This document shows positions 26,282 through 36,292 of a stretch of DNA of 64,000 nt, one piece after another. The notes under the pieces are model-generated. The model was not told the origin of the DNA. It worked only from the letters and a program-made list of their open reading frames with translations, and made no database searches. Numbering within the stretch: position 1 is the stretch's first letter; every line of letters starts with the position of its first letter. Source of the DNA: Flagellimonas beolgyonensis (GTDB lineage Bacteria > Bacteroidota > Bacteroidia > Flavobacteriales > Flavobacteriaceae). Where the stretch lies: NCBI RefSeq assembly GCF_003992615.1, contig NZ_RZMY01000002.1, positions 2,501 to 66,500 on the forward strand, read 5' to 3'. A program made the position numbers and the translations under genes.

Positions 26282-27658
26282 TTAAAATCCGAGTTTGGCT
26301 AGACCGGCCTGGACATCTTCATTGGCCATAAAAAGGTTCCATAAGAATCCGGTCCTATAGTTTTCTATCATAATGATCTGAGGGCCTTGGTCTATGGCCA
26401 AATAGGCCTCTGCCACCCAGTAGTTGTTCTCAGGACTAAACGCATCGTAGAAACCAGCCGGCCCGAGCAATTTGTCCTTGTTCTTATAAAAATAGTGCAT
26501 TGCCTTTAAAGATTGGGCAGGTGTATAAGGAATGGAACTGATGGCTGCTGTCGGCGATATGACCCCTGTATCGTTGGCAGGGCTATGCGCATTGTACCCC
26601 AAGGTACCATCGTTATTACGGGAATAGCTGGCTGTCAACCCCCAACAATCCTCGCCATAGTCTTCAAAAAACTTTGGGTTGTCCACACAGTAGTTATAAT
26701 TGATCAAGGTATGGTTGACGTTCACATCCCAATAATCCACATAATCGTCGGAGAGGTTTTTGGGATTCAGACCCAAATAGGAATAATGCGCCCAAAACAA
26801 AGGTCCACCAAACTGTTCATCTCCGTTGTGCTTCACCAATAAGGGATAGCCATATTGGGTATTGTTGGATTTGATGTCACCCCCAGAAGCCCACCCACCA
26901 GTGTAGACTTCCTTGGCAATGCTGTAATCGGGAGATGCGGCCGCCATGATATAGGTGATCAATACCTCATTGTATCCCCTCAGAGGTAGGTTGATGTCGA
27001 ACCCGTAATTGGGGCTCCAATGCCAATACAGCACATTTTGGTTTTGGGTATACCAATTCCACTCGACCCCTTTCCAGAGAGCATCGGCTTTTTGAGCCAG
27101 TGCCTTTTCCTCCTCGGAGCCGTTTTTAAAATACTCCTTAACACAAATCAGGCCCTGGGCCAGAAATGCTGTTTCCACCAAATCACCTCCATTGTCCAGG
27201 CTACTGAACGGGATCACTGTTCCTGTGGTACCATTGATCCAGTGGGACCATGCCCCATGAAACCGATCTGCCCCTTCCAAAAAGTCCAACAACGTGGTCA
27301 ATCGGGTCAAAGCTTCTGTACGGGTAACAAATCCACGTTCAATCCCTACCAAGATGGCCATCAGGCCAAAACCGGTTCCACCCGAGGTCACTACTTCAGC
27401 ATTTAAGCCTGGATCGTTGGGATGGTATCGCTCGCGAGCCCCACCGGAATTGGATTCGGCGTAATCCCAAAAATATTTGAAAGTGGTCTCTTGGGTAAGG
27501 TCCAACAATTCTGTATCGCTAATGGTCGGTGTCTCGTTGCCCGAGCCCTCATTTGGTATTTCGGGAGTGGTAGGAACATAGGTATATCCATCATCTCCAC
27601 CACTACAGGCTACAAGCAACAATGCCATCAACAAAAATGAACATGTTTTTTTAACCAT
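26282..27658 (-). CDS. GH144-type (PF10091) lipoprotein, copy 2
   Basis: The start at 27658 gives 458 residues beginning MVKKTCSFLLMALLLVACSGG with lipobox Cys18; an upstream in-frame ATG lies inside the neighbouring gene. The protein matches the putative glucoamylase family PF10091 (COG5368), whose founding GH144 member is an endo-beta-1,2-glucanase. Shared blocks are TFKYFWDYAESNSGGARERYHP, GGTGFGLMAILVGIERGF, RFHGAWSHW and the C-terminal AIDQGPQIIMIENYRTG. It parallels the preceding gene along its whole length, so the two are tandem duplicates. Its ATG overlaps the preceding stop by 8 nt. It is probably a surface endo-glycanase. Confidence 0.88.
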   Translation of the reverse strand: MVKKTCSFLLMALLLVACSGGDDGYTYVPTTPEIPNEGSGNETPTISDTELLDLTQETTFKYFWDYAESNSGGARERYHPNDPGLNAEVVTSGGTGFGLMAILVGIERGFVTRTEALTRLTTLLDFLEGADRFHGAWSHWINGTTGTVIPFSSLDNGGDLVETAFLAQGLICVKEYFKNGSEEEKALAQKADALWKGVEWNWYTQNQNVLYWHWSPNYGFDINLPLRGYNEVLITYIMAAASPDYSIAKEVYTGGWASGGDIKSNNTQYGYPLLVKHNGDEQFGGPLFWAHYSYLGLNPKNLSDDYVDYWDVNVNHTLINYNYCVDNPKFFEDYGEDCWGLTASYSRNNDGTLGYNAHSPANDTGVISPTAAISSIPYTPAQSLKAMHYFYKNKDKLLGPAGFYDAFSPENNYWVAEAYLAIDQGPQIIMIENYRTGFLWNLFMANEDVQAGLAKLGF

Positions 27659-29021
27659 CGGTTTTGATATAGGGGGATTCAAATCCAAGTTTTTGTAAGC
27701 CATTTTGTACATCTTCGTTGCGCATGAACAATTTCCATAGCAATCCACTTCGGTAATTCTCGATCATTACGGGTATGGGCCCTTGATCTATGGCCAAATA
27801 GCGGGGCAAATACCAATTATGTTGCAAACTGAAAGCATCATAGGGTCCAAACTCTCCGATCAAACTATCTTGTTCGCTGTACATATACCGTAAAAACTGT
27901 TTGCTTTCCTCTGGGGTATATGGCATGGATGAAAGGGCAGCCGTGGGTGAAATCACCCCTAGATCGGCACCGGGTCTGTGACCAGCATATCCGTTCATTG
28001 AATAACTGGAAGTCAAACCCCAGCAATTTTCCCCATAGCCTTCAAACCCTTTTGGGTTATCCACTGCATATTTGTAATGGATCAATGCATGATTTTGGTT
28101 CAATTTCCAATAATCCCCAAATTGGTCGGTCAATCCGTTGGGATCCAGTCCCAAATAGGAATAATGTGCCCAAAACAAAGGTCCTACGGGCGCATTGTCG
28201 TGCTGATAATGGTTCAATTCGGTTTCCAGACCATAATATAGGGTATCTTGGGCAATGGTGCCATCCACGGCCCATCCCTTTTCGTATACCGATTTGTTTA
28301 TGGAATGTGTTGGGGACGCTGCCGCCAGAACATACATAATGAGAGCCTCATTATAGCCGCCGACCGGAAAATTCATTTCCCATTGGTATTCGGGGCTCCA
28401 GTGCCAATACAACACATCTTCCCCACCTTTGGTGTACCAATCCCATTCCACTCCTTCCCAGAGTTGTTGGATTTTCTTTGCGAGCGCTTGTTCACGCTCG
28501 TTGCCGTCTTTAAAATATTCCTTTACGGCCAATAGACCTTGCACCAAAAAAGCGGTTTCCACCAAATCTCCACCGTTGTCCTTTGGACTAAACGGAGACA
28601 CCTTTCCCGAAGGTTCCATCCAATGGGGCCAAGCCCCGTGGAAGCGATCTGCCTTTTCCAAGAACCCAACGATTTTCTCATAACGTTCCAACGCTTGTTC
28701 CCGTGTGATGAATTGTCGCTCCACTCCTACCAATATGGCCATCAGGCCAAAACCTGAGCCACCTGTGGTGATGATGTTCTTATCATGACTTGGGTAAACA
28801 TTGTCCATATGGAGACGTTCCCTTGCCAATCCGGATATAGGTTCTGCACCATCCCAAAAGTAATTGAAGGTCTGGTATTGCACCGAATCCAACAATTGTT
28901 CATCCCCTTGGGCCAATTGTTCTTTGGACTTTTCTGTTGACTGTTCGGTATTCTTAGTTTTTTGGCCATTGCATCCCCATAATAAGGATGCAACAGCCAA
29001 TGGAATTAAAATTAACCTCAT
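27651..29021 (-). CDS. GH144-type (PF10091) lipoprotein, copy 1
   Basis: This 456-residue lipoprotein (Cys17 in LLWGCNG) is a PF10091/GH144-type enzyme with TFNYFWDGAEPISGLARERLHM, GGSGFGLMAILVGVERQF, RFHGAWPHW and AIDQGPIPVMIENYRSG. The founding GH144 enzyme hydrolyses beta-1,2-glucan internally. The high similarity to the next gene points to a local duplication, perhaps with divided substrate size or exo/endo roles. It is placed between the LamG binding protein and copy 2, as expected for a surface enzyme of a PUL. Catalytic residues were not assigned. Confidence 0.88.
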   Translation of the reverse strand: MRLILIPLAVASLLWGCNGQKTKNTEQSTEKSKEQLAQGDEQLLDSVQYQTFNYFWDGAEPISGLARERLHMDNVYPSHDKNIITTGGSGFGLMAILVGVERQFITREQALERYEKIVGFLEKADRFHGAWPHWMEPSGKVSPFSPKDNGGDLVETAFLVQGLLAVKEYFKDGNEREQALAKKIQQLWEGVEWDWYTKGGEDVLYWHWSPEYQWEMNFPVGGYNEALIMYVLAAASPTHSINKSVYEKGWAVDGTIAQDTLYYGLETELNHYQHDNAPVGPLFWAHYSYLGLDPNGLTDQFGDYWKLNQNHALIHYKYAVDNPKGFEGYGENCWGLTSSYSMNGYAGHRPGADLGVISPTAALSSMPYTPEESKQFLRYMYSEQDSLIGEFGPYDAFSLQHNWYLPRYLAIDQGPIPVMIENYRSGLLWKLFMRNEDVQNGLQKLGFESPYIKTDG

Positions 29022-29066
29022 AAACTAAACTAACTAACTCGAATAATTATTGATTTGAAACTTGTT

Positions 29067-31439
29067 CTATTTGTTGATAATGGCTTGGATCTCTTCCTGT
29101 GTCAGGGCTTTATCGAACAAATACAAATCATCGATAAAACTGGAGTCGGACAAGTGGTTCCACCCAATAAAATTGGGTGCGCCCGATCCTATGGATAAAA
29201 TGGAACAATTGGCCCAGCTAATGGTTTTTCCAGTCATATCGCCCATGTTGGTCACAGGCTCGCCGTTGAAATAAATCTGGGTCGACGTATCGCTCACAAC
29301 AAAGGCAATATGTACCCATTCGCCCGCTGTTACATCAATGACTTCACCATCGTTCCAAACATCGCCACCATCACTGCCCACATGGAGCTTGATACGTTGT
29401 GATGCCGCGTCACCTTCCCTGAACAGCCTGAAACCTGCTGAAAGATCGTTGTCAGCACCGTTCATGGGAGGACTAACGGTTAAAATGCCTGCTCTGTCGG
29501 GAGCTCCATCCACCTTGTACCAGAAGGCCCCACTGAACTGGTTGCTGAACAATCCATCAATGGGTATGGTCAAATAGGAATCGGTATTTCCGGCGTAGGC
29601 ATCTGTTCCCACGTTGCTTTCCCCAGCAAAGCCCGGTGTTCCCACCACGGTGGGTTCCACATTGTTGTTCACTTCGGTATTGGCACCATCGAAAGGCATA
29701 TAGAGGGTGGATCCAAAATTTTTGGGTGTTACGGTTCCGCCGGCCACTGCTGCAACTTCTTCAGCGGTCAATGCCTTGTTGAAGAAACGCAAGTCGTCAA
29801 TAGCGCTATAATCGGATAAGTGGTCCCAATACGAGAACGTAGGTCCACCAGCTCCAATGTTGAAGGTGGTACAACCGGTCCAATCTATCGGAGCGGACAT
29901 GGCTGATGACAATACTTCGGTTCCATTGAAATAGATGGTACTTTTATCACTTGCGATGGTGAAGGCCACATGTACCCACTCGCCCGCAATAACATCGATC
30001 ACTCCACCATCGTTCCAGCTTTCGCCACCACCAGTTCCTACATTCAGCTTAATACGCTGTTCGGTGGCATTGCCCTCACGGAACAATCGGAATCCTTGGA
30101 AACGATCTACTTCATCATCCCCAATGGTAATGATACCTGCCCGGTCTGGATCGGCATTGACCTTATACCAGAAGGTTCCCGAGAACTCTGGTGTCATCAA
30201 TCCTTCAGCTGGATAGTTGATATGGGAATCCAAAGCGCCCATAAAGGCTTGGTCGCCCACTTGACTATCGTTGGTAAAGCCCGGTGTTCCTACTGTAGAA
30301 GCTGCTTTGCTCCCTATCAAATCGATATAGTCCCCGTCAAACGGCATGTACAAGGATTCCCCATTAAATTGTGGCACATAGGGATTGGCCGCATTGATCA
30401 TAATCTGCACATCACTTTGTGTCAGGGCTTTATTGAATATGCGCAACTCGTCCATTTGACTGGCATCATAACCATGGTCCCAATAGGAGAAGGTAGGTCC
30501 ACCATTACCGATCACCAGTTCCTCACAGCCTGTCCAATCGATGGGTGCCGATAGGTTCGCCGATAACATTTCTATACCATTAAAGTAGATAGTGCTTTGG
30601 GTCTGGGAAATGGAAACGGCCACATGCACCCATTCGCCCGCAGTCACATCGATCACACCACCATCGTTCCAGCTTTCGCCGGCACCTGTTCCCACATTCA
30701 ATTTCAAGCGTTGTTCATCGGCGTTGCCTTCACGAAACAAGCGGAAACCTTGAAAACGGTCATCGGCATTATCACCCACGATCAAAATCCCGGCCCGATC
30801 GGGTGTTGGGTTCACCTTGTACCAGAAAGCAGCACTGAACTCTGTACTTTTTAAGTTATCCATCGGAAAGGTCAAATAGGAATCAGCTGCCCCTTCAAAG
30901 GCATCGGCTCCCAAGAATCCACCACCTGCAAAACCAGGACCACCTACTTCACCTGCTTCCTCAAAACTGATAAAATCCATGTAATCCCCATTAAAGGGCA
31001 TATACAACACCTCACCATCAAACTGGGCGGTGTACGGTGGTAGTTTGGCAAAATTCACCTCTTGTGTAGTTGTCTTGCCCTCAATATCAGTTGCGGTTAC
31101 GGCCACTTTGTGGTCTCCATTGCCCAAACCATTATGGGTTACCTCTTCCAATACGATTCGGTAATCCTTAAAGCTATTAAAAGATGCTATTTGTGACCCA
31201 TCGACCAAAACCTTGACCTCGGTCACTTCAATATCATCGGTGACCTCAAATTTGATGTCGATGGATGTTTCTTCTTCGAATGGCATTAGTTCCACCCCTT
31301 CGGTCGGATAAGTGATGGTCACTTGCGGAGCGGTTTCGTCCACCCCGGCATCCACTGCTGTGATCGGATCTATCCCCTCGTTACAGGAAACTATCAGGAG
31401 ACCTAAAAGGAGTCCTATGGATTTTATTGCGTATTTCAT
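29067..31439 (-). CDS. Surface lipoprotein with three LamG domains
   Basis: This 790-residue lipoprotein (Cys19 in IVSCNEG) has an Ig-like domain (about 30-130, from APQVTITYPTEG) and three laminin-G/concanavalin-like repeats (about 140-350, 350-560 and 575-790). Each repeat carries the blocks YMPF.G, FWYKV...DRAGI, GFRLFREG, WNDG.VIDV and GEWVHIAF. The position after SusD is where SusE/SusF-type glycan-binding proteins are encoded, so it is probably the surface glycan-binding protein of this locus. No catalytic motif was noted. The repeats are similar enough to suggest internal duplication. Confidence 0.88.
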   Translation of the reverse strand: MKYAIKSIGLLLGLLIVSCNEGIDPITAVDAGVDETAPQVTITYPTEGVELMPFEEETSIDIKFEVTDDIEVTEVKVLVDGSQIASFNSFKDYRIVLEEVTHNGLGNGDHKVAVTATDIEGKTTTQEVNFAKLPPYTAQFDGEVLYMPFNGDYMDFISFEEAGEVGGPGFAGGGFLGADAFEGAADSYLTFPMDNLKSTEFSAAFWYKVNPTPDRAGILIVGDNADDRFQGFRLFREGNADEQRLKLNVGTGAGESWNDGGVIDVTAGEWVHVAVSISQTQSTIYFNGIEMLSANLSAPIDWTGCEELVIGNGGPTFSYWDHGYDASQMDELRIFNKALTQSDVQIMINAANPYVPQFNGESLYMPFDGDYIDLIGSKAASTVGTPGFTNDSQVGDQAFMGALDSHINYPAEGLMTPEFSGTFWYKVNADPDRAGIITIGDDEVDRFQGFRLFREGNATEQRIKLNVGTGGGESWNDGGVIDVIAGEWVHVAFTIASDKSTIYFNGTEVLSSAMSAPIDWTGCTTFNIGAGGPTFSYWDHLSDYSAIDDLRFFNKALTAEEVAAVAGGTVTPKNFGSTLYMPFDGANTEVNNNVEPTVVGTPGFAGESNVGTDAYAGNTDSYLTIPIDGLFSNQFSGAFWYKVDGAPDRAGILTVSPPMNGADNDLSAGFRLFREGDAASQRIKLHVGSDGGDVWNDGEVIDVTAGEWVHIAFVVSDTSTQIYFNGEPVTNMGDMTGKTISWANCSILSIGSGAPNFIGWNHLSDSSFIDDLYLFDKALTQEEIQAIINK

Positions 31440-31463
31440 TTTTCGTAGTTTATTTGGTTAATG

Positions 31464-33008
31464 TTAATCAGAACTTCCGCCAAGGGTTGGAAGTGCATCC
31501 AATTGTGCCTGAGGGTAAGGAAGCAATTCATCCGATGCATCGAAGGTCCTTCCATCGTAGCTCAATTCCCCGTAATTGTTCAAACGGACCATATCATAAT
31601 AGCGAATGCCCCATTCCATTCCCAATTCGGCAAATTTTTCATCCATAACATCATCCGCAGATACTCCAGAAACGCTGGGCATCCCGGCCCTGCTTCGAAT
31701 CAGGTTCACTGCTTGGTCGGCTGTCATGCCCGATCCAGTGGCGCCCCGTGTCAATGCTTCGGCATACATTAGAAGTACTTCAGCATAGCGGATCACGATC
31801 ATATTCTTGCCACCACCATAATTGTTCCTGCCATCGGTAAGTTGTACGGAAGGCAAATAGTGTTTGCCGCTGGCAAACAGTGCCCTGGCATAATCGTTGA
31901 TCACATCACCATCGCGGGTTGTATTGGAAACAAATCCAGGTAAGGTTGCATAATTGGGGTCGGTCTGAAGTTCTGCAATACCCCTATCGGTCCAAAGGAC
32001 ACTGGTTTCCAATCTTTCAGTTTCACCCCTGTCCAGCATAAACTTGATGAATTTCATGCTAGGTTCATAAAATCCCCATCCATCGGATGCATTTTCCCGT
32101 GCAGGTGTCCATCCTTGTGGCCCAAATGGGGCGTACAAGTGGTAAAAGGTATCCCCTGTGCTGGAACCATAATCGGAAAATTGCAGTTCCATCAAGCTTT
32201 CATCACTCAATTCCCCTGGTTTTTTGAACAGATTATAATAATCCGGATACAACGTGAACTTATTGGAATTGATAATGGCCGCGGCCGCATCGGCCACTGC
32301 TTGGTATTCTTCCATTTCCAAATTAGCCAACGCTTTGAGGGCATATGCCGTATAACGTGTTACCCCTCCAGGTATATCTGTTCTTTCGTTGGGCCTCATA
32401 TTGGGCAACAGTGGAATTACTTCATCCATTTGATCGGAAACAAACTGCATTACGTCATTCTTGGCCACTGTACCACCAGCAATTTCAGCGTCGGGTTGAT
32501 TGGTCTGGATGATGAACACATCGCCCCACACCCGGGCCAAGTTTAAGTGCAACCATGCCCGCATCACCTTAATTTCGGCAATGTACTGGTCGGCCTTTGC
32601 CTTTTCTTCTTCATTTGCAAAATCCTTGAAATTTTCAATCAAGCTGATCTCAGTATTCAAGCCCACGATATCACCGTAATGCAGATTCCATAAGGAATTG
32701 TACATCCAATACCCCTGATCGTAAACAAAGTTATCGGTGTCGGCAAACGGTTGTTGGTCCCCAAGACCTCCGGCATTTACATCGTCTCCACGAACAGAAA
32801 GCAATAAGGGTTCTTCCCATCCTCTGGTCGCTATAATATTATAGGCCCCTACCAATGCCTGCACCATATCTTCGGTAGCGCTGTAGTCAAGGTCATCTGC
32901 ATTGAGCTGACCTTCAATGTCGTCGAATTTGTCGGAACAGGAGTGCGTGAAAAGCAACATAGCCAAGACAAATGCCAACTTAATTACTGAATTTTTTCTG
33001 TTTTTCAT
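31464..33008 (-). CDS. SusD/RagB family glycan-binding lipoprotein
   Basis: This 514-residue lipoprotein (Cys24 in THSCSDKF) has the helical TPR-rich SusD fold and typical C-terminal blocks such as VIRYAEVLLMYAEALTR and RRSRAGM-like LIRSRAGMPSVSG. It forms the lid on the SusC transporter that follows in the opposite coordinate direction, capturing oligosaccharides at the surface. It lies 11 bp after susC. The pair defines the locus as a PUL. Confidence 0.97.
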   Translation of the reverse strand: MKNRKNSVIKLAFVLAMLLFTHSCSDKFDDIEGQLNADDLDYSATEDMVQALVGAYNIIATRGWEEPLLLSVRGDDVNAGGLGDQQPFADTDNFVYDQGYWMYNSLWNLHYGDIVGLNTEISLIENFKDFANEEEKAKADQYIAEIKVMRAWLHLNLARVWGDVFIIQTNQPDAEIAGGTVAKNDVMQFVSDQMDEVIPLLPNMRPNERTDIPGGVTRYTAYALKALANLEMEEYQAVADAAAAIINSNKFTLYPDYYNLFKKPGELSDESLMELQFSDYGSSTGDTFYHLYAPFGPQGWTPARENASDGWGFYEPSMKFIKFMLDRGETERLETSVLWTDRGIAELQTDPNYATLPGFVSNTTRDGDVINDYARALFASGKHYLPSVQLTDGRNNYGGGKNMIVIRYAEVLLMYAEALTRGATGSGMTADQAVNLIRSRAGMPSVSGVSADDVMDEKFAELGMEWGIRYYDMVRLNNYGELSYDGRTFDASDELLPYPQAQLDALPTLGGSSD

Positions 33009-33019
33009 CTCAATTTTTT

Positions 33020-36000
33020 TTACAGTTTTACATTAACTCCAATGGTGTAGATGGCCGGAACCGGATAGGTTTGACGATCAACCCCATCTGAAACTTCTGG
33101 ATTGAAGCCATTGTAGCTGAACAGGGTCAGTGGTCGCTCTGCAGTAAGGGTAAACTTAAAATCCGGAATATTGACCCCCTTCAACTTTGCACCTCTTAAT
33201 GTGTAAGCCAATTGTATGTTCTGGATACGGAAGAAATCACCATCCTCTACCCAGAAATTACTGAGTTTTTGGTTCCAGCTATCCCTTAAACCTGCAGAAG
33301 AAGGGTACGAATTGCTGGTGCCTTCCCCATGCCAACGGTTTTTGGCCAAATCAGCATCTATGTTGGTATCGTTGGTAAAGATGATCTCGCCTCTTTTTCG
33401 GTTCAAGATTTTGTTACCGGATTGTCCATAGAAGTTCATGGAGAAACCAAAATCCTTATAATTGATCCCGATATTACCACCGTAGGTGAACTTGGGCAAG
33501 AAGGATCCCAACACGGTCCTATCCTCATCGGTGATTGCCCCGTCACCATTGGCATCCCTATAGATCAAATAGCCGGGTTCAATGTCCTGACCATTGGCTA
33601 TGGCCGACTGTGCGACTGGGTCCGCATCTATTTGGGCCTGGTTTTGGTACACCCCTGTGGTCTCATACCCATAGAATGCATATAAGGGTTCGCCCACGAT
33701 TGTACGTTGACGGAATTCCGCAGATCCGGAGTCAATATAGCCTCTAGTATCCTCTAACTCCAACGTTTCGTTTTTAACGGTGGTAAAATTGGCCCCCACG
33801 GTATAGCTAAAGTCATCAGATATATCGTTGTTCCAGTTCAGTGCCAATTCGACACCTGAGTTTCGAATCACACCTGAGTTTCGACTCACCGTTACGTTCG
33901 CAATCGGAATGTACACTGGCATAATGGCATTCTCGGTATCCCTGATATAATAATCGGCTTCCAAGGACAAGCGGTTATCGAATGCCCGTATGTTTATACC
34001 AAAATCCAACTCTTCCACTACCTCCCAAGTAAGATCGGTAAATGTACTTGTCGCGGTTATACCTGTCACAGGTGTATCGCCCAAATCGACCGTAGTGTTG
34101 CTAATGGTATTGGCACCTGCACTGGCGGGCACGTTATCATTACCCAATCGGCCCCATGCAGCCCTCAATTTGAGGAAATCAAAAAAGCCCACATTCTTCA
34201 TAAAGGGTTCTTGGGAAATTACCCAACCGGCACCCACAGAGGGAAAATACCCCCATTGATCTTGGGTAAACTTGGAAGATCGGTCTGCCCTGAAAGTCCC
34301 GTATAACAAATACCTGTCCTTAAAGTTGTACGACAACCTACCAAAATAGGATTGGCCGTAAATTCTTCGGTTGTTTTCACCGACATTGTTGTTGAACGAC
34401 AAGGGGTCGGCAAAATCCAAATACCAAGAAGTTTCGTAATCGATACCCACAATATCGCTTCCGGTGGCCTGGAATTGGTTGGCGGCCTCATCCCTGTAGG
34501 AAGCACCAGCCATTACGGTTACATTGTGATCTTGATCAAAAGTATCATTGTAGGTCAAAATGTTATCCCATATTTGGTTGAAATAATTGTTTTGCCTTCT
34601 ATTGATGGATGAAATTCGTTCGTCCCCAAATCCCATATTGTAAGGTAGGTTTACATAGCGCTCCTCCAAAGCAGAATAATCAAGGTTGTACGCTGTTTTA
34701 AAGGTCAATTTGTCCTTGATCAACTCGGTCTGCAAATAAATATTGGTCAATAACTTACGGATTTTCAACCGGTTATTATTGTACTCCATATCAGGAAAAG
34801 GGTTCTGCGTGCCCCTATACCCCAATGCCTGGGCATTGGCATATTGGATAGGGGTTGCATCCGTGTTGAGCTCGTCAAAAACTGGTAATATCGGCACCGC
34901 AAAATATGCTTTGAACCAAGCCGAATTCTCCGGGGTGTATTGGGTGGCATTACTGAATACGGTATTCACCCCTACCTTGACATTGTCCAGCACATCCACA
35001 TCAATTTTAGAGCGTACATTGAATCGTTCGTACTCATTTTTCATATCCAACAACCCTTCTTGGGAGAAGTAGTTTGTTCCCAAGGAATAGGATACATTGT
35101 CCGTGCCCCCCGTTACACTCAAACTGTGGTTTTGGATAATCCCGTCCCGAATGATCTCATCGTACCAATCGGTGTTCACATCGGGTACATTGGGGTTTAT
35201 CCGACTCCTACCGTACCGTTGCATGGCATTTAGCACAAATTGCACATCGGCAGTGGAACCGGATTCCACGGCCATGGTAACAAATTGTTCGGCGTTGGCC
35301 ATTTTCAGCACATTCTGTGCGCGCTGTACGCCTGTATACCCATTATACTCAATCTGTGGCTTACGGTTCTTGGCACCTGACTTTGTCTCGATAATGATAA
35401 CGCCGTTGGCGGCCCGTACCCCGTAAATGGCAGAAGATGAAGCATCTTTCAGCACGTTCATGGATTTGATGTCGTTGGGGTTCAAAAAGTCAATGTTACT
35501 GTAGAACATCCCATCCACCACATACAACAGGTTGGTTGCATCTGAATAGGTTCCCAAACCACGTACCCTAACCGTTGGTGATGCCCCAGGTGATCCCGGA
35601 GAAACAATCTGCACTCCAGCTACCCTACCTTGCAAGGATTGCACCGGGTTGGCAGCGGGTGTTTTCTCAATTTGTTCCGAATTTACGGTTACAATGGAAC
35701 CCGTAAGATCCGCTTTTTTCTGGGTACCATAGCCCACCACGACAACTTCATCGAGAGCTTGGGTATCTTCCTGTAGCGTTACATCCAAAGAAGTCCTATT
35801 ATTAATAGGTAACTCTTGTGTAAGATAACCGATGTAACTGAACACCAAAATGCCATTGCCTGGCACATTGTCCAAACTGTAGTTTCCATCGAAATCGGTT
35901 TGGGTTCCTGTAGTAGTACCTTTTAACACTACGTTGGCACCAGGTAAGGGTTGACCTTGACTATCAAGCACCGTTCCCGAAATCGTTGTATTGTTTTGAG

Positions 36001-36061
36001 CAAAAAGAATTGCTTGAAACAACAAAAACGAGATTAGCAATAGTTTGCTTTTAATTTTCAT
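33020..36061 (-). CDS. SusC/RagA family TonB-dependent outer-membrane transporter
   Basis: This 1013-residue protein has a signal peptide (about 1-21), a carboxypeptidase-like regulatory domain (about 25-105, TISGTVLDSQGQPLPGANV), TonB-box region DEVVVVGYG, the plug domain (about 115-225) and a long 22-strand barrel. It imports oligosaccharides captured by SusD, using energy from TonB-ExbBD. It is the first structural gene of the PUL and is preceded by a 231-bp region with repeated sequences that could bind the regulator encoded upstream. Confidence 0.97.
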   Translation of the reverse strand: MKIKSKLLLISFLLFQAILFAQNNTTISGTVLDSQGQPLPGANVVLKGTTTGTQTDFDGNYSLDNVPGNGILVFSYIGYLTQELPINNRTSLDVTLQEDTQALDEVVVVGYGTQKKADLTGSIVTVNSEQIEKTPAANPVQSLQGRVAGVQIVSPGSPGASPTVRVRGLGTYSDATNLLYVVDGMFYSNIDFLNPNDIKSMNVLKDASSSAIYGVRAANGVIIIETKSGAKNRKPQIEYNGYTGVQRAQNVLKMANAEQFVTMAVESGSTADVQFVLNAMQRYGRSRINPNVPDVNTDWYDEIIRDGIIQNHSLSVTGGTDNVSYSLGTNYFSQEGLLDMKNEYERFNVRSKIDVDVLDNVKVGVNTVFSNATQYTPENSAWFKAYFAVPILPVFDELNTDATPIQYANAQALGYRGTQNPFPDMEYNNNRLKIRKLLTNIYLQTELIKDKLTFKTAYNLDYSALEERYVNLPYNMGFGDERISSINRRQNNYFNQIWDNILTYNDTFDQDHNVTVMAGASYRDEAANQFQATGSDIVGIDYETSWYLDFADPLSFNNNVGENNRRIYGQSYFGRLSYNFKDRYLLYGTFRADRSSKFTQDQWGYFPSVGAGWVISQEPFMKNVGFFDFLKLRAAWGRLGNDNVPASAGANTISNTTVDLGDTPVTGITATSTFTDLTWEVVEELDFGINIRAFDNRLSLEADYYIRDTENAIMPVYIPIANVTVSRNSGVIRNSGVELALNWNNDISDDFSYTVGANFTTVKNETLELEDTRGYIDSGSAEFRQRTIVGEPLYAFYGYETTGVYQNQAQIDADPVAQSAIANGQDIEPGYLIYRDANGDGAITDEDRTVLGSFLPKFTYGGNIGINYKDFGFSMNFYGQSGNKILNRKRGEIIFTNDTNIDADLAKNRWHGEGTSNSYPSSAGLRDSWNQKLSNFWVEDGDFFRIQNIQLAYTLRGAKLKGVNIPDFKFTLTAERPLTLFSYNGFNPEVSDGVDRQTYPVPAIYTIGVNVKL

Positions 36062-36292
36062 AATTGTGCAAAAATTGAGTTAGATTTTTACTAAATTACT
36101 AAAGAGGCCAAGGTTTGATTCTCAAAGGGAATACATAATAAATACATCATCCAAAAAGGCCTCGGAAAGCCCTATTTCACCGCTTTTGCAGTAGTACACC
36201 GTTCAATGATGTAAAAAAAATTAACATAGTGATGTAGTAATGATGTACTACAAAAATCCCAGATTTGAAAGCACAAAGTCTTTGAACAGCGA
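36062..36292. promoter_or_regulatory. susC upstream region with candidate operator repeats
   Basis: An 8-bp inverted repeat GTAGTACA (36191-36198) and TGTACTAC (36244-36251) brackets three direct copies of TGATGTA (36207-36213, 36230-36236, 36241-36247), spaced 23 and 11 bp start to start. No perfect TAnnTTTG is seen near susC; the nearest is AATTTTTG about 12 bp before the start. The repeats are candidate binding sites for the LuxR-type regulator encoded next door. This is inferred from position. Confidence 0.4.

Noticed and set aside
27659..27748. Start of the second GH144-type gene at 27748
   Set aside because: The added 30 residues lie inside the preceding gene; the ATG at 27658 begins a proper lipoprotein signal.
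29067..31439. Three similar blocks as a DNA repeat array or CRISPR
   Set aside because: They are protein-level repeats of about 210 residues (LamG domains), not short spaced DNA repeats.
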